Shown: piece by piece, positions 23,605-33,599 of the stretch
How positions within the stretch are numbered: position 1 is the stretch's first letter
How the letters are laid out: each line of letters starts with the position of its first letter
Assembly (NCBI RefSeq): GCF_002099425.1
Contig: NW_018344059.1
Location: 9,421,501 to 9,485,500, forward strand
Reading direction: 5' to 3'
From: Phascolarctos cinereus
Lineage: Eukaryota; Chordata; Mammalia; Diprotodontia; Phascolarctidae
DNA: 64,000 nt
The notes under the pieces: generated by a model
What the model was told of the DNA's origin: nothing
Seen by the model: only the letters and a program-made list of their open reading frames with translations
Databases searched by the model: none
Position numbers and translations under genes: made by a program

Positions 23605-24255
23605 ACAACTACCAACCTATATGGCTACTGTCCTACATGTACAAAATCTTTGTGAGGGTTATATCTATGTGAGTTGAGGGCATCCTTGATCTACAGTCAG
23701 GATCAAACAGGTGTTCACAAATGATATTAAACAGTGGACTGCATCTTTACCAGCTCACAATTGATTGAAAGATGTAGAGCATATAAGGGTTGTTGTGAGG
23801 TTCAAATGATACAATATTTATAAAGTACTTAGCAAAGTGCCCAACAATTAGTAGGCATTTAATAAAAGCTTGTTCTCATCTTTCCATTTATTTTGTTCTC
23901 TTCCCCTTCTTTTAAAAAATCATTTATTGATTATAAAAAAGCATTCATTTTAATAGAAAAAAAATCCCCTTACATGTATTTTACAACCAGGTGTCTCACA
24001 TCCACACATATAACACTCATTCAGGATTTCTTGGAAAATGTAAAAATAGAAATAAGCATGTTTAATCATCTGTTAGTAATAAACATCAAACAAGACATAA
24101 AACAGGAGGAGCATACTCATAAAAATATTTGCCATTGTAAATTCACTGCAGAGCCTAGAACAAGAAGAGATTTTCTATGTATGTTATGGTCCTCAAGATC
24201 CTCCTGTTTGCAAATGGCATTGTACTCATTTCATTGAACTCCAAGATGTTATGCT
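23605..24255 (+). mobile_element. RTE-clade LINE, reverse-transcriptase fragment
   Basis: The first piece (about 23605-23740) reads INNYQPIWLLSYMYKIFVRV, matching the NYRPI.LLS..YK.F.R.I motif of RTE reverse transcriptase. After a MIR-type SINE the frame at 23893-24237 reads FIDYKKAF, then IEISMFNHLLVINIKQDIKQ and, in another frame, LLFANGIVLISLN. These are the FxDYKKAFD, IKxGIRQG and FADDIVLIS motifs in order. The catalytic ADD has become an ANG-like sequence and the frame is broken, so it is inactive. Related to BovB/RTE elements, and the likely source of the SINE tail at 30277-30385. Confidence 0.8.
23785..23887 (+). mobile_element. MIR-type SINE 3' fragment inside RTE
   Basis: AGGGTTGTTGTGAGGTTCAA, TAAAGTACTTAGCAAAGTGC and AGTAGGCATTTAATAAAAGC match the sense 3' half of MIR. 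Confidence 0.8.
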
Positions 24256-24500
24256 GAGTAGGAGAGTGATGTGGTCAGATCTGCACTTAGGAAAAATCAT
24301 TTGGCAGCAGGAGGATGGACTAGGTTGGGGAGAGATCAGTTAGGAGACTGTTGCAAAAATCTAGGAAGATCATTATTTCTCAAAAATTAAATAATAAAGA
24401 TAAGCACTCTGACAGTTATATTGAGGATAGGTTGAAGTGGGAAGAGATTTGAAGCAGGGAGACCAGAATTGTGCAGAAAAATGCATTTTCAAGTCTAAAG
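24256..24500 (-). mobile_element. L2-clade LINE, ORF2 fragment
   Basis: On + GGAGAGTGATGTGGTCAGATC, AAAAATCATTTGGCAGCAGG and GGGAGAGATCAGTTAGGAGA are antisense L2 ORF2 C-terminal sequence. A second similar block (24430-24475) suggests a local duplication or a second piece. Confidence 0.7.
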
Positions 24501-25174
24501 CATGACGACAAAAAGGTGGGCTATGATTATTATTTTTACCATCTGAGTAAATAAGGATGATTTTCCCCTGACATGTCATGATTTTGATTCAGCTCAGAAA
24601 ATAAAGATAATATGATTGTGCGCTTAAAAGTAAATAATCCTGGGAGAACTGAATTGTTAGACTGTGGTTGCTGTGTTTTAGAAGAATCAGCAGCTGCAGA
24701 CATTGGTTAGAGGTGACTGGTTCACAGCTGATACACTGCTGAAATATTTATGTTTTTATATCATTTGTTAAATTATTAAATTATGTGACTAGGAATTTCG
24801 AAATCTATTTGTCTACGTGTTGGGATTTGAAGCTGAAAAAGGAGAGAAAACTTACAGAAAAAAGGGTTTCTTTAATTTTTTTGAATCACATTAGGGGCTT
24901 GGAACTAATTTGCTAAAACTACTAACAGAAAAATTCTCTTCCCAGATGGAGATGAATTCAGATCATGGCAGGCCAATATAAACCCTTCCCATGAGGGATG
25001 GGGAGAGGAGGCACTCTTCCCCCATACCCTAGGCTAACTATACACAGAGATAGTCATATCTTGATCTTGACATCACTCATAGGAATTTCATTTCTGTGTT
25101 CGTAAACTCTGAAATTTCTTTTACCTGTTATTAACTTTCTATCATTCTATTTTTCCCTGTGATTATAACCCCCA
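24501..25174. other. Unassigned sequence
   Basis: No repeat or coding motif recognised. Confidence 0.4.
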
Positions 25175-26245
25175 ATCCCTTCTTCTGCCTCACTGGGACC
25201 TTTATTCTCTTGACCACTCAGTTCTTTCCAAGGACATCACCCCTGCCTGTCCTAGTCATACTATCTTCTCTTCTCTATCTTAATATTTCATTGAATCAGT
25301 TCCACTCTACACTAATGTCTACATTCAGATCTTTTATCCTGTTGCCCATTATACCTTGCCAAATCTCAAACTTGGATTACTCCCACTGTCTGTCACTTTG
25401 ACTCTTATTCATAAGCTATTGAACAGTGATAGTGAAAGTCGTGAAAATCATGAGGAAAGTCAGTGGTTCACTGTATAGAATGCTAGATTTGGAGTTAGAC
25501 CTGAGTCCAAATTTAGCCTCAGATGCTTACTAGCTGTGTGACCCTAGGCAAGTTCCTGAAGTTCTCTCAGTCTCAGTTTCTTCTTTGTAAAACAGAGATA
25601 ATAATAGCACTCACCTCACAGGGTTTTTTTTTTTTGTGAAGATGAAATGAAATAACATATATAAACCACTTTACAAACCTTAATGTACTATACAAATGCT
25701 TGCTGTTATTATTATTGTGAAACCATGGTGACTGGGTCCACTACAAATTTATGCTACATCAATCTTAATTGGAACATCACTATAACAAGGGAGTACTTTT
25801 AAAGCTCTCTACCAGATTCACTATCACATTTTCCACAATAGCTATTTGAAACTTCATTGCTCCTTAAATCTCCCATGGGACCCTTTCAAACTCAGGACCT
25901 CACCTCATATTTCACTGAAAATATTTAGGTCATTCACTGAGAGCTCCTTGACTCTGCTCCTCCTCATCTCACATCACCCCACATACCTTGCCCCATCCTT
26001 TATCCTATGTCTCTCATAAAGACATAGATCTTCTCTTGACTAAGGCAAACACCTCTACATGTACCATTGATCCCATCCCTTTCCATCTTCTCCAGCAGAT
26101 TGCTACCTCTATCATCCCTAGTCCCTCTCTAATATTTAACCTTTTCAATCTGTTGGCTCCTTTCCTACTGCCTATGAACACATCCATGTCTTCCTCATTA
26201 AAACAACAACTTGCTATCACCCTGTATCTTAGCTAAATTCCATGA
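25175..26245 (+). mobile_element. L2-clade LINE, ORF2 fragment split by a SINE
   Basis: The plus-strand frame at 25988-26236 reads NTSTCTIDPIPFHLLQQIAT, then a region like the N-terminal side of L2 reverse transcriptase (compare TCALDPIPTxLL). The C/T-rich upstream part (25175-25440 and 25780-25980) has the style of L2 ORF2 before that point. A complete MIR3-like SINE interrupts it. Frames are broken. Confidence 0.7.
25452..25718 (+). mobile_element. MIR3-like marsupial SINE inside L2
   Basis: From AGTCAGTGGTTCACTGTATA through TACTAGCTGTGTGACCCTAG and CTCAGTCTCAGTTTCTTC to CAAACCTTAATGTACTATAC and TTATTATTATTG. Full length and in sense orientation. Confidence 0.92.
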
Positions 26246-27175
26246 TAAGTCTGACTCCAAGGCTAAAAGTAGTATCTGAACAGAGCCTGATATTGCTGCA
26301 CTTACCCAGAGAAGCAGATTCCAAATAATGATTCCTTCAGAAAGTGTATTCACTCCAACACTCATCTCTGTTTCTTTAAAGTTTATTTTACATTTTGTTC
26401 ACCTAATCTTTAAAAATATTTGGTAACCCATCACTTACTGATATCTGTGTTTCGTTACTCAAATGAAACTGAGGAAAAGGCAAAAGGTGATGAAGTAACA
26501 AGGGGGAGAGAGAGAGACAGAGAGAGACACAGAGAGAGAAAGAGAGACAGAGACAGAGACAGAAAGAAATTTTATTACTGTTGACATCTTTCCTGACATA
26601 ATGGGGATTTGGAGCTGTATTAAAAAAAAACCTTTATTGGTTTATATTTTTATAGCTTCCCAAAAGTAAGGAAAGAGAAAGTGAATCAGGACCAGTCTTA
26701 GAAAAAAACTAACATTCTGGTGGCAGGAAGTGGTGAGTGAGCTGAATCTCAAAGTGAATCTGAAGTGATTGCTTCAGGCCCTTTCCCATTAGTGCTTCCT
26801 TCACCATATTTTGAAAGGAAAACCTTTCCCTTGTGAGAGATAGAGGTGAGGAAATGCCCAGGCAAGGAGTTATACCCAAGAGGAGGCCAGCAGGAAGAGC
26901 TGGGGAAGAGTGGTACTATGTTCATGGTGCTATAAGTAGTTCCTCTGCTCACCAACCAAGCACTTCCTACCCACATATGATAGAATTGCTAGAATATCTA
27001 TCTCACTTAACTTATTAATATTCTATGATTGCCAAGCTTGTTATTAATTGGGATGGGTTTCCTTCTCTCAGTTTTCTCTTTCATTCCAAATTGGTGAAAT
27101 TTTTTTTTCCAGCATGAAAATTCTGTACTCTCAGCCAGTCTTGCTCCTGTTGAGTGAAAAATTGTCATACTATAG
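26246..27175. other. Unassigned sequence with a GA-rich tract
   Basis: It holds a GAGA/GACA low-complexity tract at about 26502-26570. The remainder has no recognised repeat or gene. Confidence 0.4.
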
Positions 27176-27179
27176 AGTT

Positions 27180-27775
27180 CCAATCATATCACTTTCTCAC
27201 TCCAAAACCAAGAATGGCTAACCTCCTATGCCTGTAGAATAAAGTCCAAACTTCTTAGTCTGGCATTAAGTTCCACCATGATCTGGCTCCAATTTTCCTT
27301 TCCAGATACATCTTACATTACTTTCCCTCACATGATCTGGGCTTCAGTCAAACTTAATTGCATTCTCACCCTCCCTTGTCTTGTCTTTCTAGGTCTTTGC
27401 TCATGTCATTTCCCAAGCTAGGACAAGCCTTTTCTTTTAACTCTAACCCTGACTCCTAACTTCAGCTACCAAAATCCTCCCCTGGCCCATGATATGACTC
27501 AGATGTCACTTTTCCATGAAGTCTGCTTGATCCTCCTCTTCACCTTCTCTCCCTAAGTTAGTAGTAATTTATACCTTTTCCATTCTTTCCCACTCTCTAT
27601 ATGGTCTTCTTTGTACTTATATTCTAATTCATATACTGGCTATTTGAATATATGTTATTCCAACAACAGATCATAAGCCCTTAGAGGCAATTTTGTCTTC
27701 TTTGTACATTTTATAGAATTGAGCATAGGGCCCTACATAAAGTCAATGTTTAATACACATTTGTGAAATTTTAAT
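27180..27775 (+). mobile_element. L2 LINE, 3' UTR and 3' end
   Basis: GAATAAAGTCCAAACTTCTT, AGTCTGGCATTAAGTTCCAC, GATCTGGCTCCAATTTTCC, TCTTTGCTCATGTCATTTCC and GATCATAAGCCCTTAGAGGC are in the order of the L2 3' region. The end is AATGTTTAATACACATTTGTG. One of the longer L2 3' ends here. Confidence 0.92.
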
Positions 27776-28894
27776 TTGATATCCATTGAGACTCATATAG
27801 CCTCAGGAATGAGATGAGAGCTGGCTTCTAGAATGTTGGACCTGAGGGTTGTCACTGAACCACTTGGGCTCAGAAGGGTATGTCAAAATGTGAACTTATT
27901 TAAAATCTCTGTGCAGCATTTCCCAGGCTTTTATTGGCCACTCCAGATGGTGGAAGATTACATGTCTCATGACTCAGGACCATTTCTTTAGAGGTAAATA
28001 TGAGATCTTCCCTTACAAGTTAAAGTATACATTTCCTTTGGTGTGATGTAATGAAATGTGGCATTTCTCTTCAAAAATAGAACAGCAAGGTTTTGTCTAG
28101 GCTGCCTTGTAGGCAAGCTCACAAGTTTGTCTTGCCAGCATTTTCTATAATATTTATTTCTTTTTAGTTGCCAATGGACAGCTCCCTGCCCCCAATCCTT
28201 TAGCTTAGCTTTGTGGCATCCTGCTTTGATTAGGGATTCTTTTTTTTTTTTCCTACTGGGAAGTTTTATTTCACCAGAAGAAGCAGGAGAATATATTTTC
28301 TGTCAGCATATAAGCCAATCACTCTTGCTCCATTTTTGCTGCCACCAACCAGCAGAATTTTTTCACTTCTTATCAGATGATGTTAAAGTTAGCTGTCTCA
28401 TTGACAACCCAAGTCACCACAACTCATTTAGAGTAAGTGACAAGATGGTCAGCCAATCATTCATAGACTTTAGACTAAGTGCAAAAATTCCTTCAAAATG
28501 GAACGAGGTTGTACAAGAATTGTGTTTAGATAGATTGAAGGAATTTGGCCATGACACAGGGTTCAACTATAAGATATAAAGCTAGTTAGAACTAGTTATT
28601 CTAGAATTTGGAGCAACCATGGTGTTGTAGCTAAACCTTTTGAGGAGGAAAAATAAGCCTTCCCTTTGGCCTTATCCAGGGTCTCTCGTCCAATTCTCAC
28701 TGCCTCCCACTCCCTCACTTTGGCTGGAGAACTTTGCAAGCTCCAGATATCTAGATGATCTTGGATGGTCTCCATCTTCTCATTTGTGTTCTTGTGACAT
28801 TCCTAGATCAGTTGATGGCAGTGTCTGTGTGGTAGGAGCCAAAGACAGACTAGATATATATTCATGGTTCCACAAGGACCCCAACAACGGAACT
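27776..28894. other. Unassigned sequence with a 122-codon open frame
   Basis: The plus-strand frame at 28211-28579 is open for 122 codons, including a Phe run from a T-tract and the stretch SHHNSFRVSDKMVSQSFIDF. It matches no family that I know, has no visible splice or promoter context, and is within the range expected by chance. A second, 92-codon frame follows at 28640-28918. Neither is called a gene. Confidence 0.4.
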
Positions 28895-29070
28895 ACACCA
28901 TGTCTAAGAGTCACTTAACTTCTGTTTGCTCATTTCCTCCTCTATAAAATGGAGAAAATAATAACAACTACCTCTTGGGGTTTTTGGGAGGATCAAGTGA
29001 GTTAATATTTGTAAAGTACTTTGCAAACCTTAAAGAACTTTATATAGATGCTAGCTATTATTGTTGTCAT
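28895..29070 (+). mobile_element. MIR3-like marsupial SINE, 3' half
   Basis: CACTTAACTTCTGTTTGCTC, TCCTCTATAAAATGGAGAAA, GGATCAAGTGAGTTAATATT and GATGCTAGCTATTATTGTTG. Sense orientation, with the head missing. Confidence 0.88.
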
Positions 29071-29409
29071 TAGACCTCAATCAGCCAAAGGCTGTGAGTT
29101 ACTCCTCTGCCATATGTGCTCTCTATGTTTGGGCCTACTTCCCTCTGGACTTTAATTACTCCTATCTGAAAGCTACTTTTAAAAAGCTGGCTGACTAAAA
29201 TGATTCTCAGCTGGGGGGGAAGCACATCTGTGAGGGTTTAATGGCATTAGAGAAGATGTAACCTTGCTCTGAGAACCAACTGTTCAGTGAGAGTGCAAGT
29301 TGGCATCCTTGGAGCTTATATGAGCTAAGGAGAGTGCAAAGGAAACTGAGGAGGGGGGAGAACACAGACATTCATTCAGTTCAAATAATTGTTTTGAACA
29401 TTGTTGAAA

Positions 29410-29520
29410 TTTCTTACATTTTTGAAGCACTTTGCAGTCTGTGAAACCTTTTAAAAAATGTTACCTCTGTTGAACCTAATAAAAAATCTGTGAGTAGGTA
29501 GAAATGTTATAGTCACAGCC
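29410..29520 (-). mobile_element. MIR3-like SINE 3' fragment
   Basis: TTACATTTTTGAAGCACTTT, GCAGTCTGTGAAACCTTTTA and AAAAATCTGTGAGTAGGTAG on + are a diverged reverse-complement SINE tail. Confidence 0.6.
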
Positions 29521-29764
29521 TAAAGGATACAGCTTTATACCATCTTGAAGATAACGTGATGAGCTGGAGTATAAATCTAAAGGTTTTAATTATCATACGG
29601 GTTTGTGTGTGGTTTGGGGTTGGTGATGGTCCCCAACAGGTAAATCAGTTACTTTGTCCAAAACATCTTACAGTCCAACTTTCTCTCCATTCATAATCAT
29701 AAAGTCCTCCTGTTAATTAATTACCCTAGCTTCTCCCCAGAGATTAATTTAGATTAAATTAAAT

Positions 29765-30010
29765 TAATATTTACTAAATGCTGACTGCATGCTCAACTCT
29801 GAGTATAAAAATCTGAAAAATGGCCTAGTCACTTGCCCTCAAGTCAAGCCATCAAGTATTTATTAAGCACCTGTGCTTAATAAATAGCGTCTTGAGATTA
29901 ATGCCAGTGTGCCAGGCACTCTGCTAAATGCTAGGGATACAAAAAAAAGGCAAAAAATATTCTCTGCTTACAAGGAACTCATAGTTTAACCGAGGAGACA
30001 ACATGCTCTT
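29765..30010 (-). mobile_element. L2/MIR-type 3' sequences, two pieces
   Basis: ATATTTACTAAATGCTGACTG (29765) and AAGTATTTATTAAGCACCTG (29857), followed by GTGTGCCAGGCACTCTGCTA and CTTACAAGGAACTCATAGTT, are antisense L2-type ends. Confidence 0.75.
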
Positions 30011-30014
30011 AAGG

Positions 30015-30096
30015 TATCATATGTAGAATATAAACTTCTTGAGGGCAGGGATAATTTCGCTCTTGTTTTTGTATATCTAGCTCCCCAGATAGGAAA
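30015..30096 (+). mobile_element. L2 LINE 3' end fragment
   Basis: TAGAATATAAACTTCTTGAG, GGCAGGGATAATTTCGC and GTATATCTAGCTCCCCAG match the sense L2 3' end. Confidence 0.8.
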
Positions 30097-30160
30097 CAGG
30101 CATTTATTAAATGCTTACTCTGTGCCAGGCACTGTGCTAAGTGATTTGCAAATATATAAC
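30097..30160 (-). mobile_element. MIR/L2-type tail fragment
   Basis: GCATTTATTAAATGCTTACT and GCCAGGCACTGTGCTAAGTG on + are an antisense tail. Confidence 0.75.
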
Positions 30161-30276
30161 TTGAACCTTAGTTGAATTCTAGAATGGATACTTACGAAGT
30201 AATATTTACTAAGTGAATTTGGGCAGTCACTTGCCTCTCTGTGTTTCAGCTTCCTCCTCTATGGAAAGAAGATTTG

Positions 30277-30520
30277 TTTTTTAGTCATTCAGTCATGTGC
30301 TATTCTTCATGGCCCCATGTACCATGCTGTCCATGGGGTTTTCTTGTCAATGATACTGGAGTACTTTGCCATTTCCTTTCCAATGAATTAAGGCAAACAG
30401 AAGTTAAGTGACTTGCCTAGAGTCACACAGCTAGTAAGTGTCTGAGGCCAGATTTGAACTCAGGTGTTCCTGGCTCTAGGCCTAGCACACTATCCACTGA
30501 GTCATCTAGTAGCCTCTGGA
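30277..30520 (-). mobile_element. Chimeric SINE: tRNA/CORE head with RTE-derived tail
   Basis: The minus-strand head starts GGCTACTAGATGACTCAGTG near 30518 and includes TACTAGCTGTGTGACTCTAG. The 3' half (30277-30385) reads GGAAATGGCAAAGTACTCCA, ACCCCATGGACAGCATGG, then CATGACTGAATGACTAAAAA. This closely resembles the 3' end of BovB/RTE LINEs and Bov-tA SINEs. By inference it was moved by RTE machinery rather than by L1 or L2. Nearly full length. Confidence 0.88.
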
Positions 30521-30599
30521 ATGAGGAGTAGACAATAACTAAGATGTTTTGGTATTATAGATATAGAGCTAGAAGGGAACTTAGAAGTTATCTAAATCA

Positions 30600-31145
30600 G
30601 CCCTTAATTTTATCTATTTTCTAAAATTTGATTTTGTATTTGTTCTTAATTAACAAGCATTTCATTTTCTCTTCCCAACCCCTTACACATGAACAAAACA
30701 ATAATAACAAAAAAGCCCTACTAATACATCTCCATAGCCACACAAAGCAAATTCCTACATTGGCCATGTCCAACAAATTCTATCTCAGTCTCCATATTGA
30801 GCCCATCACTTCTCTGTCAGAAGATAGGAAGTTTCATGCTTTAGTTTTAGTTGCCTGGAATCACGGTTAGTCATTATATTGATCAAAATTCTCAAGTCTT
30901 CCAAAGGTATTTTTCTTTGTGATGCTGCTATTATTCTACAAATTGTTCTTTTTGTTCCACTCATTTCATTTTTCATTAGTTCATGTGAGTCTTTCCACCC
31001 AATACAATATCTTATTGCACAATAATATTCTGTTATAATCACATACTATAATTTCTTTAGTCATTTACCAATAGATGGCCCCTCCCTTAGTTCTCAGTTC
31101 TTTGCCACTGCAAAGAGCTGCTATTAATAATTTTGTACATATAAA
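30600..31145 (-). mobile_element. L1 LINE, 5'-truncated 3' end
   Basis: On + it holds CCTACATTGGCCATGTCCAA, GGTTAGTCATTATATTGATC, AATTCTCAAGTCTTCCAAAG and GTTCTTTTTGTTCCACTCAT, then TTCTTTGCCACTGCAAAGAG. These are antisense L1 3' UTR and ORF2 C-terminus of a different subfamily from the 11.5-kb copy. Similar 3' UTRs are at 35345 and 46668. Confidence 0.85.
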
Positions 31146-31146
31146 T

Positions 31147-31262
31147 GATTTTCAATCCCCACATTTTACAGATGAGGAAACAGCAGAGAGAGTTAAAATG
31201 ACATGGCTCAAGTCATACAGATAGAAAGTGGCAGAGCTCATATCTGAATCCAGATCTTCTTC
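31147..31262 (-). mobile_element. MIR SINE fragment
   Basis: CCCCACATTTTACAGATGAG, GAAAGTGGCAGAGCTCATAT and CTGAATCCAGATCTTCTTC form an antisense MIR. Confidence 0.85.
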
Positions 31263-31372
31263 ATTAGATTGTAATCTTCTTGAGGGCAGGGACTTTTTTT
31301 TGCCCTCTTTTTGTATCCCTAGCCCTTACTACAGTGCCTGACATATAGTAGGTGCTTAATAAATGCTAATTG
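31263..31372 (+). mobile_element. L2 LINE 3' end
   Basis: TTAGATTGTAATCTTCTTGA, GGGCAGGGACTTTTTTTTGC, CTACAGTGCCTGACATATAG and TAGGTGCTTAATAAATGCTA match the sense L2 3' terminus. Confidence 0.92.
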
Positions 31373-32026
31373 ATTGGGTCCATAGTACCTTCTAACTCAA
31401 GAACCTATGAATTAGCATCAGAACCAGTACTTGCTCCTAGACCAGTCTTGCCACTATACCATGCACCTGTCTGCTTTGGCTGAGGGTCTGTGCCAGGCTC
31501 AGCTCCATAGGAGCTTTGTATATTTCCATCTCCTTCCCCAGTGTTTTTCTTTAGGTCTGGTAAGTAGGCCAGGAGTCATTCCAACTCCCTTTGACTTTGA
31601 AATAACTTTTACACTGAGATTCTCAGGTGCACCTTCTTGGAACTCCACTCCCTGCCTTTTTTGCTTGTACCTCAGTCAGCCTGCCAGAAAATGTGAGGCT
31701 CATTATTAAACTAGAAACTGACCTATTATTCTAGATACTAATGATGGAACATGTTAGCTTCCTTCCACCTGTGCTGAGGACTGACATAGTAAAGGCTTCT
31801 TGGGATGTAAGCTGTCAGAATGAGGAATCAAAATGTTTCACCTGTGTGAGCAAGTCTTTCCTATGCTATCCATAGAGACAGTAGATTTACATCCCAGATG
31901 CTGTGGCTAAAAGCAGCTACCTTTGCACAGCGTAGTTATACATTTTTTGTCTCCCTTTCCTAAATGAGATTTGGGAATTGAAACCATTACCTGAGCTTCA
32001 GTGTCTAGAGTATCTGTAGTTGTGAC
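31373..32026. other. Unassigned sequence
   Basis: It includes a 92-codon open frame at 31431-31709 without a recognised domain. No repeat was identified. Confidence 0.4.
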
Positions 32027-32027
32027 C

Positions 32028-32160
32028 TTGGGTAAGACATATCCTCTCTCTGGCTGCACTTTCCTCTTCTGAGGAAGATTGGCATGGGGAGTGGGGTTTG
32101 GACTAGAAAGATCATCTCTAAAATCCCTTCCTGAATAGGATCAGGTCCCTTTAAAGTCCT
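32028..32160 (+). mobile_element. MIR/L3-type SINE fragment
   Basis: TTGTGACCTTGGGTAAGACA, then GTTTGGACTAGAAAGATCAT and AAAATCCCTTCCTGAATAG. A sense MIR-like centre with an L3-type end. Confidence 0.55.
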
Positions 32161-32269
32161 GTATAGTCACCCTTGATACAGAAAAAGGTAGAGTAAAATT
32201 CACCATTGGAATGATGTCAAATGCCATCTACTTCATGAAACCAACTTGCATTTTAAGTGAGAAATAATA

Positions 32270-32445
32270 TATTTAAAAATAATATTTTATGTTTTCCAAT
32301 TACATGTAAAGACAAACTTTAACATTCATTTAAAAAAATTGAGTTTCAAATTTTCTCACTTCCTCCCTCACCTTCCCCCTCCCAAAGATGGTAGTTTGAT
32401 ATAGGTTATATATGTGTAATCATGTAAAGCAGAAGAATTCTATTT
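32270..32445 (-). mobile_element. L1 3' UTR end fragment
   Basis: TTCCAATTACATGTAAAGAC, AAACTTTAACATTCATTTAA and CACCTTCCCCCTCCCAAAGA are the reverse complement of the L1 3' end seen in sense at about 9340-9430. Confidence 0.85.
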
Positions 32446-32810
32446 CTTTTCTTGAATTATGCCTAGCACTTTATTTGAATCTTTCATGCACTTAGCATGT
32501 TTGCTTCTATATTAGAGTTATCTACATGTGTATCATATGGTGTCTTCCCCTGTCCCCAACACACCTTGGCCTCCAAAGAGACATGAGAGCAGGCATTATG
32601 ATGTCTAATCCTTGTTCCTCTCCTCTCCACCCAGCCTAGCACAATCATTGTCCTGAACACAGAATGCATTTAATAAGCATTCTTTTGAATTTGTCCTTGA
32701 TCTTACTGTGTATCTTAGCACTGATCCATGAGCCCCCACCCCAGGTTTTCTAAATTTGCCTTGGGCTCTGACCTTGATCCTTGCTCTCTCTGATTTAATC
32801 CAATTGAATA
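32446..32810. other. Mostly unassigned, with an L2-like patch
   Basis: 32590-32690 (AGAGCAGGCATTATGATG, then CACCCAGCCTAGCACAATC and TGCATTTAATAAGCATTC) is a faint sense L2 3' end. The rest is not assigned. Confidence 0.4.
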
Positions 32811-32814
32811 ATCA

Positions 32815-33420
32815 AATTGAATGCCTCCTTTGTTCCAGGGCTAGTGTTCCACTGAGGATACAAAAATAAAAAGAGAAATCTGGCACAGTTCTTCTCCTCA
32901 AGGAGCTTATACAATTACAGGGGGTAAATGACATGTACAAAAATAGCTATTGTAGGGAAGGTATTGATCAGGAAATTCCTTATCAACCAAGTCCTCCTCT
33001 CACCCTCACCCAAGCTGATTTTCAGAAATTTCAATGTAATGGGCGAGTAAAAGAGACAATGACTATTTAAGGCTTTAAAGGAAGCATAAAGAAGTGTTTG
33101 TATTTGGATCTCAGAACATGAAAGAAGGAAGGACAGAAGGAATGATGGATTGATGAAAGGTTTATTATGTGTAAGGTATTGTACTAAATACTGGGGATGC
33201 AAACACAAGCAAAAAAAAGACAGTTTCTGCCTTTATTCTAATGGGGAAAGAACACATAAAAGAGAGCTGAAAATCAGGGGAGAATTGTGATGAAGGTACA
33301 CATTATAGGGCATGGTTATGAAGTCCTGTAAGTCTGGAACAGGACATGAATAGGAATGAAGGCAAGTGAGCCTGGGCCCTTCCATAAAATAATAGCTCCA
33401 GGAGGAACTCATCAATGGGA
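32815..33420 (-). mobile_element. L2-clade LINE 3' region, two consecutive pieces
   Basis: Two antisense 3' ends follow each other. One is near 32825-32940 (TTGTTCCAGGGCTAGTGTTC, CTCAAGGAGCTTATACAATT). The other is near 33150-33260 (TTATTATGTGTAAGGTATTG, GCCTTTATTCTAATGGGGAA). Both lead into purine-rich antisense coding remnants. Confidence 0.65.
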
Positions 33421-33599
33421 GAAGAGGGCATATCTTGCAGAGAGTGAACAGGCTGCAGGTCTGGTGAGGATGCCCTAGGTACCTGCAGGATGAATCAGCA
33501 ATAAAATAGGCATTGTTTTGATGTCTAGAAAGTCTAGAAGTAAATCTAGAATTAAGAAGTACATCTTAATTGAATTATAAGGTGGCTAGCCTTTGACTA
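33421..33599. other. Unassigned sequence
   Basis: Possible continuation of antisense L2. Nothing definite. Confidence 0.3.
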
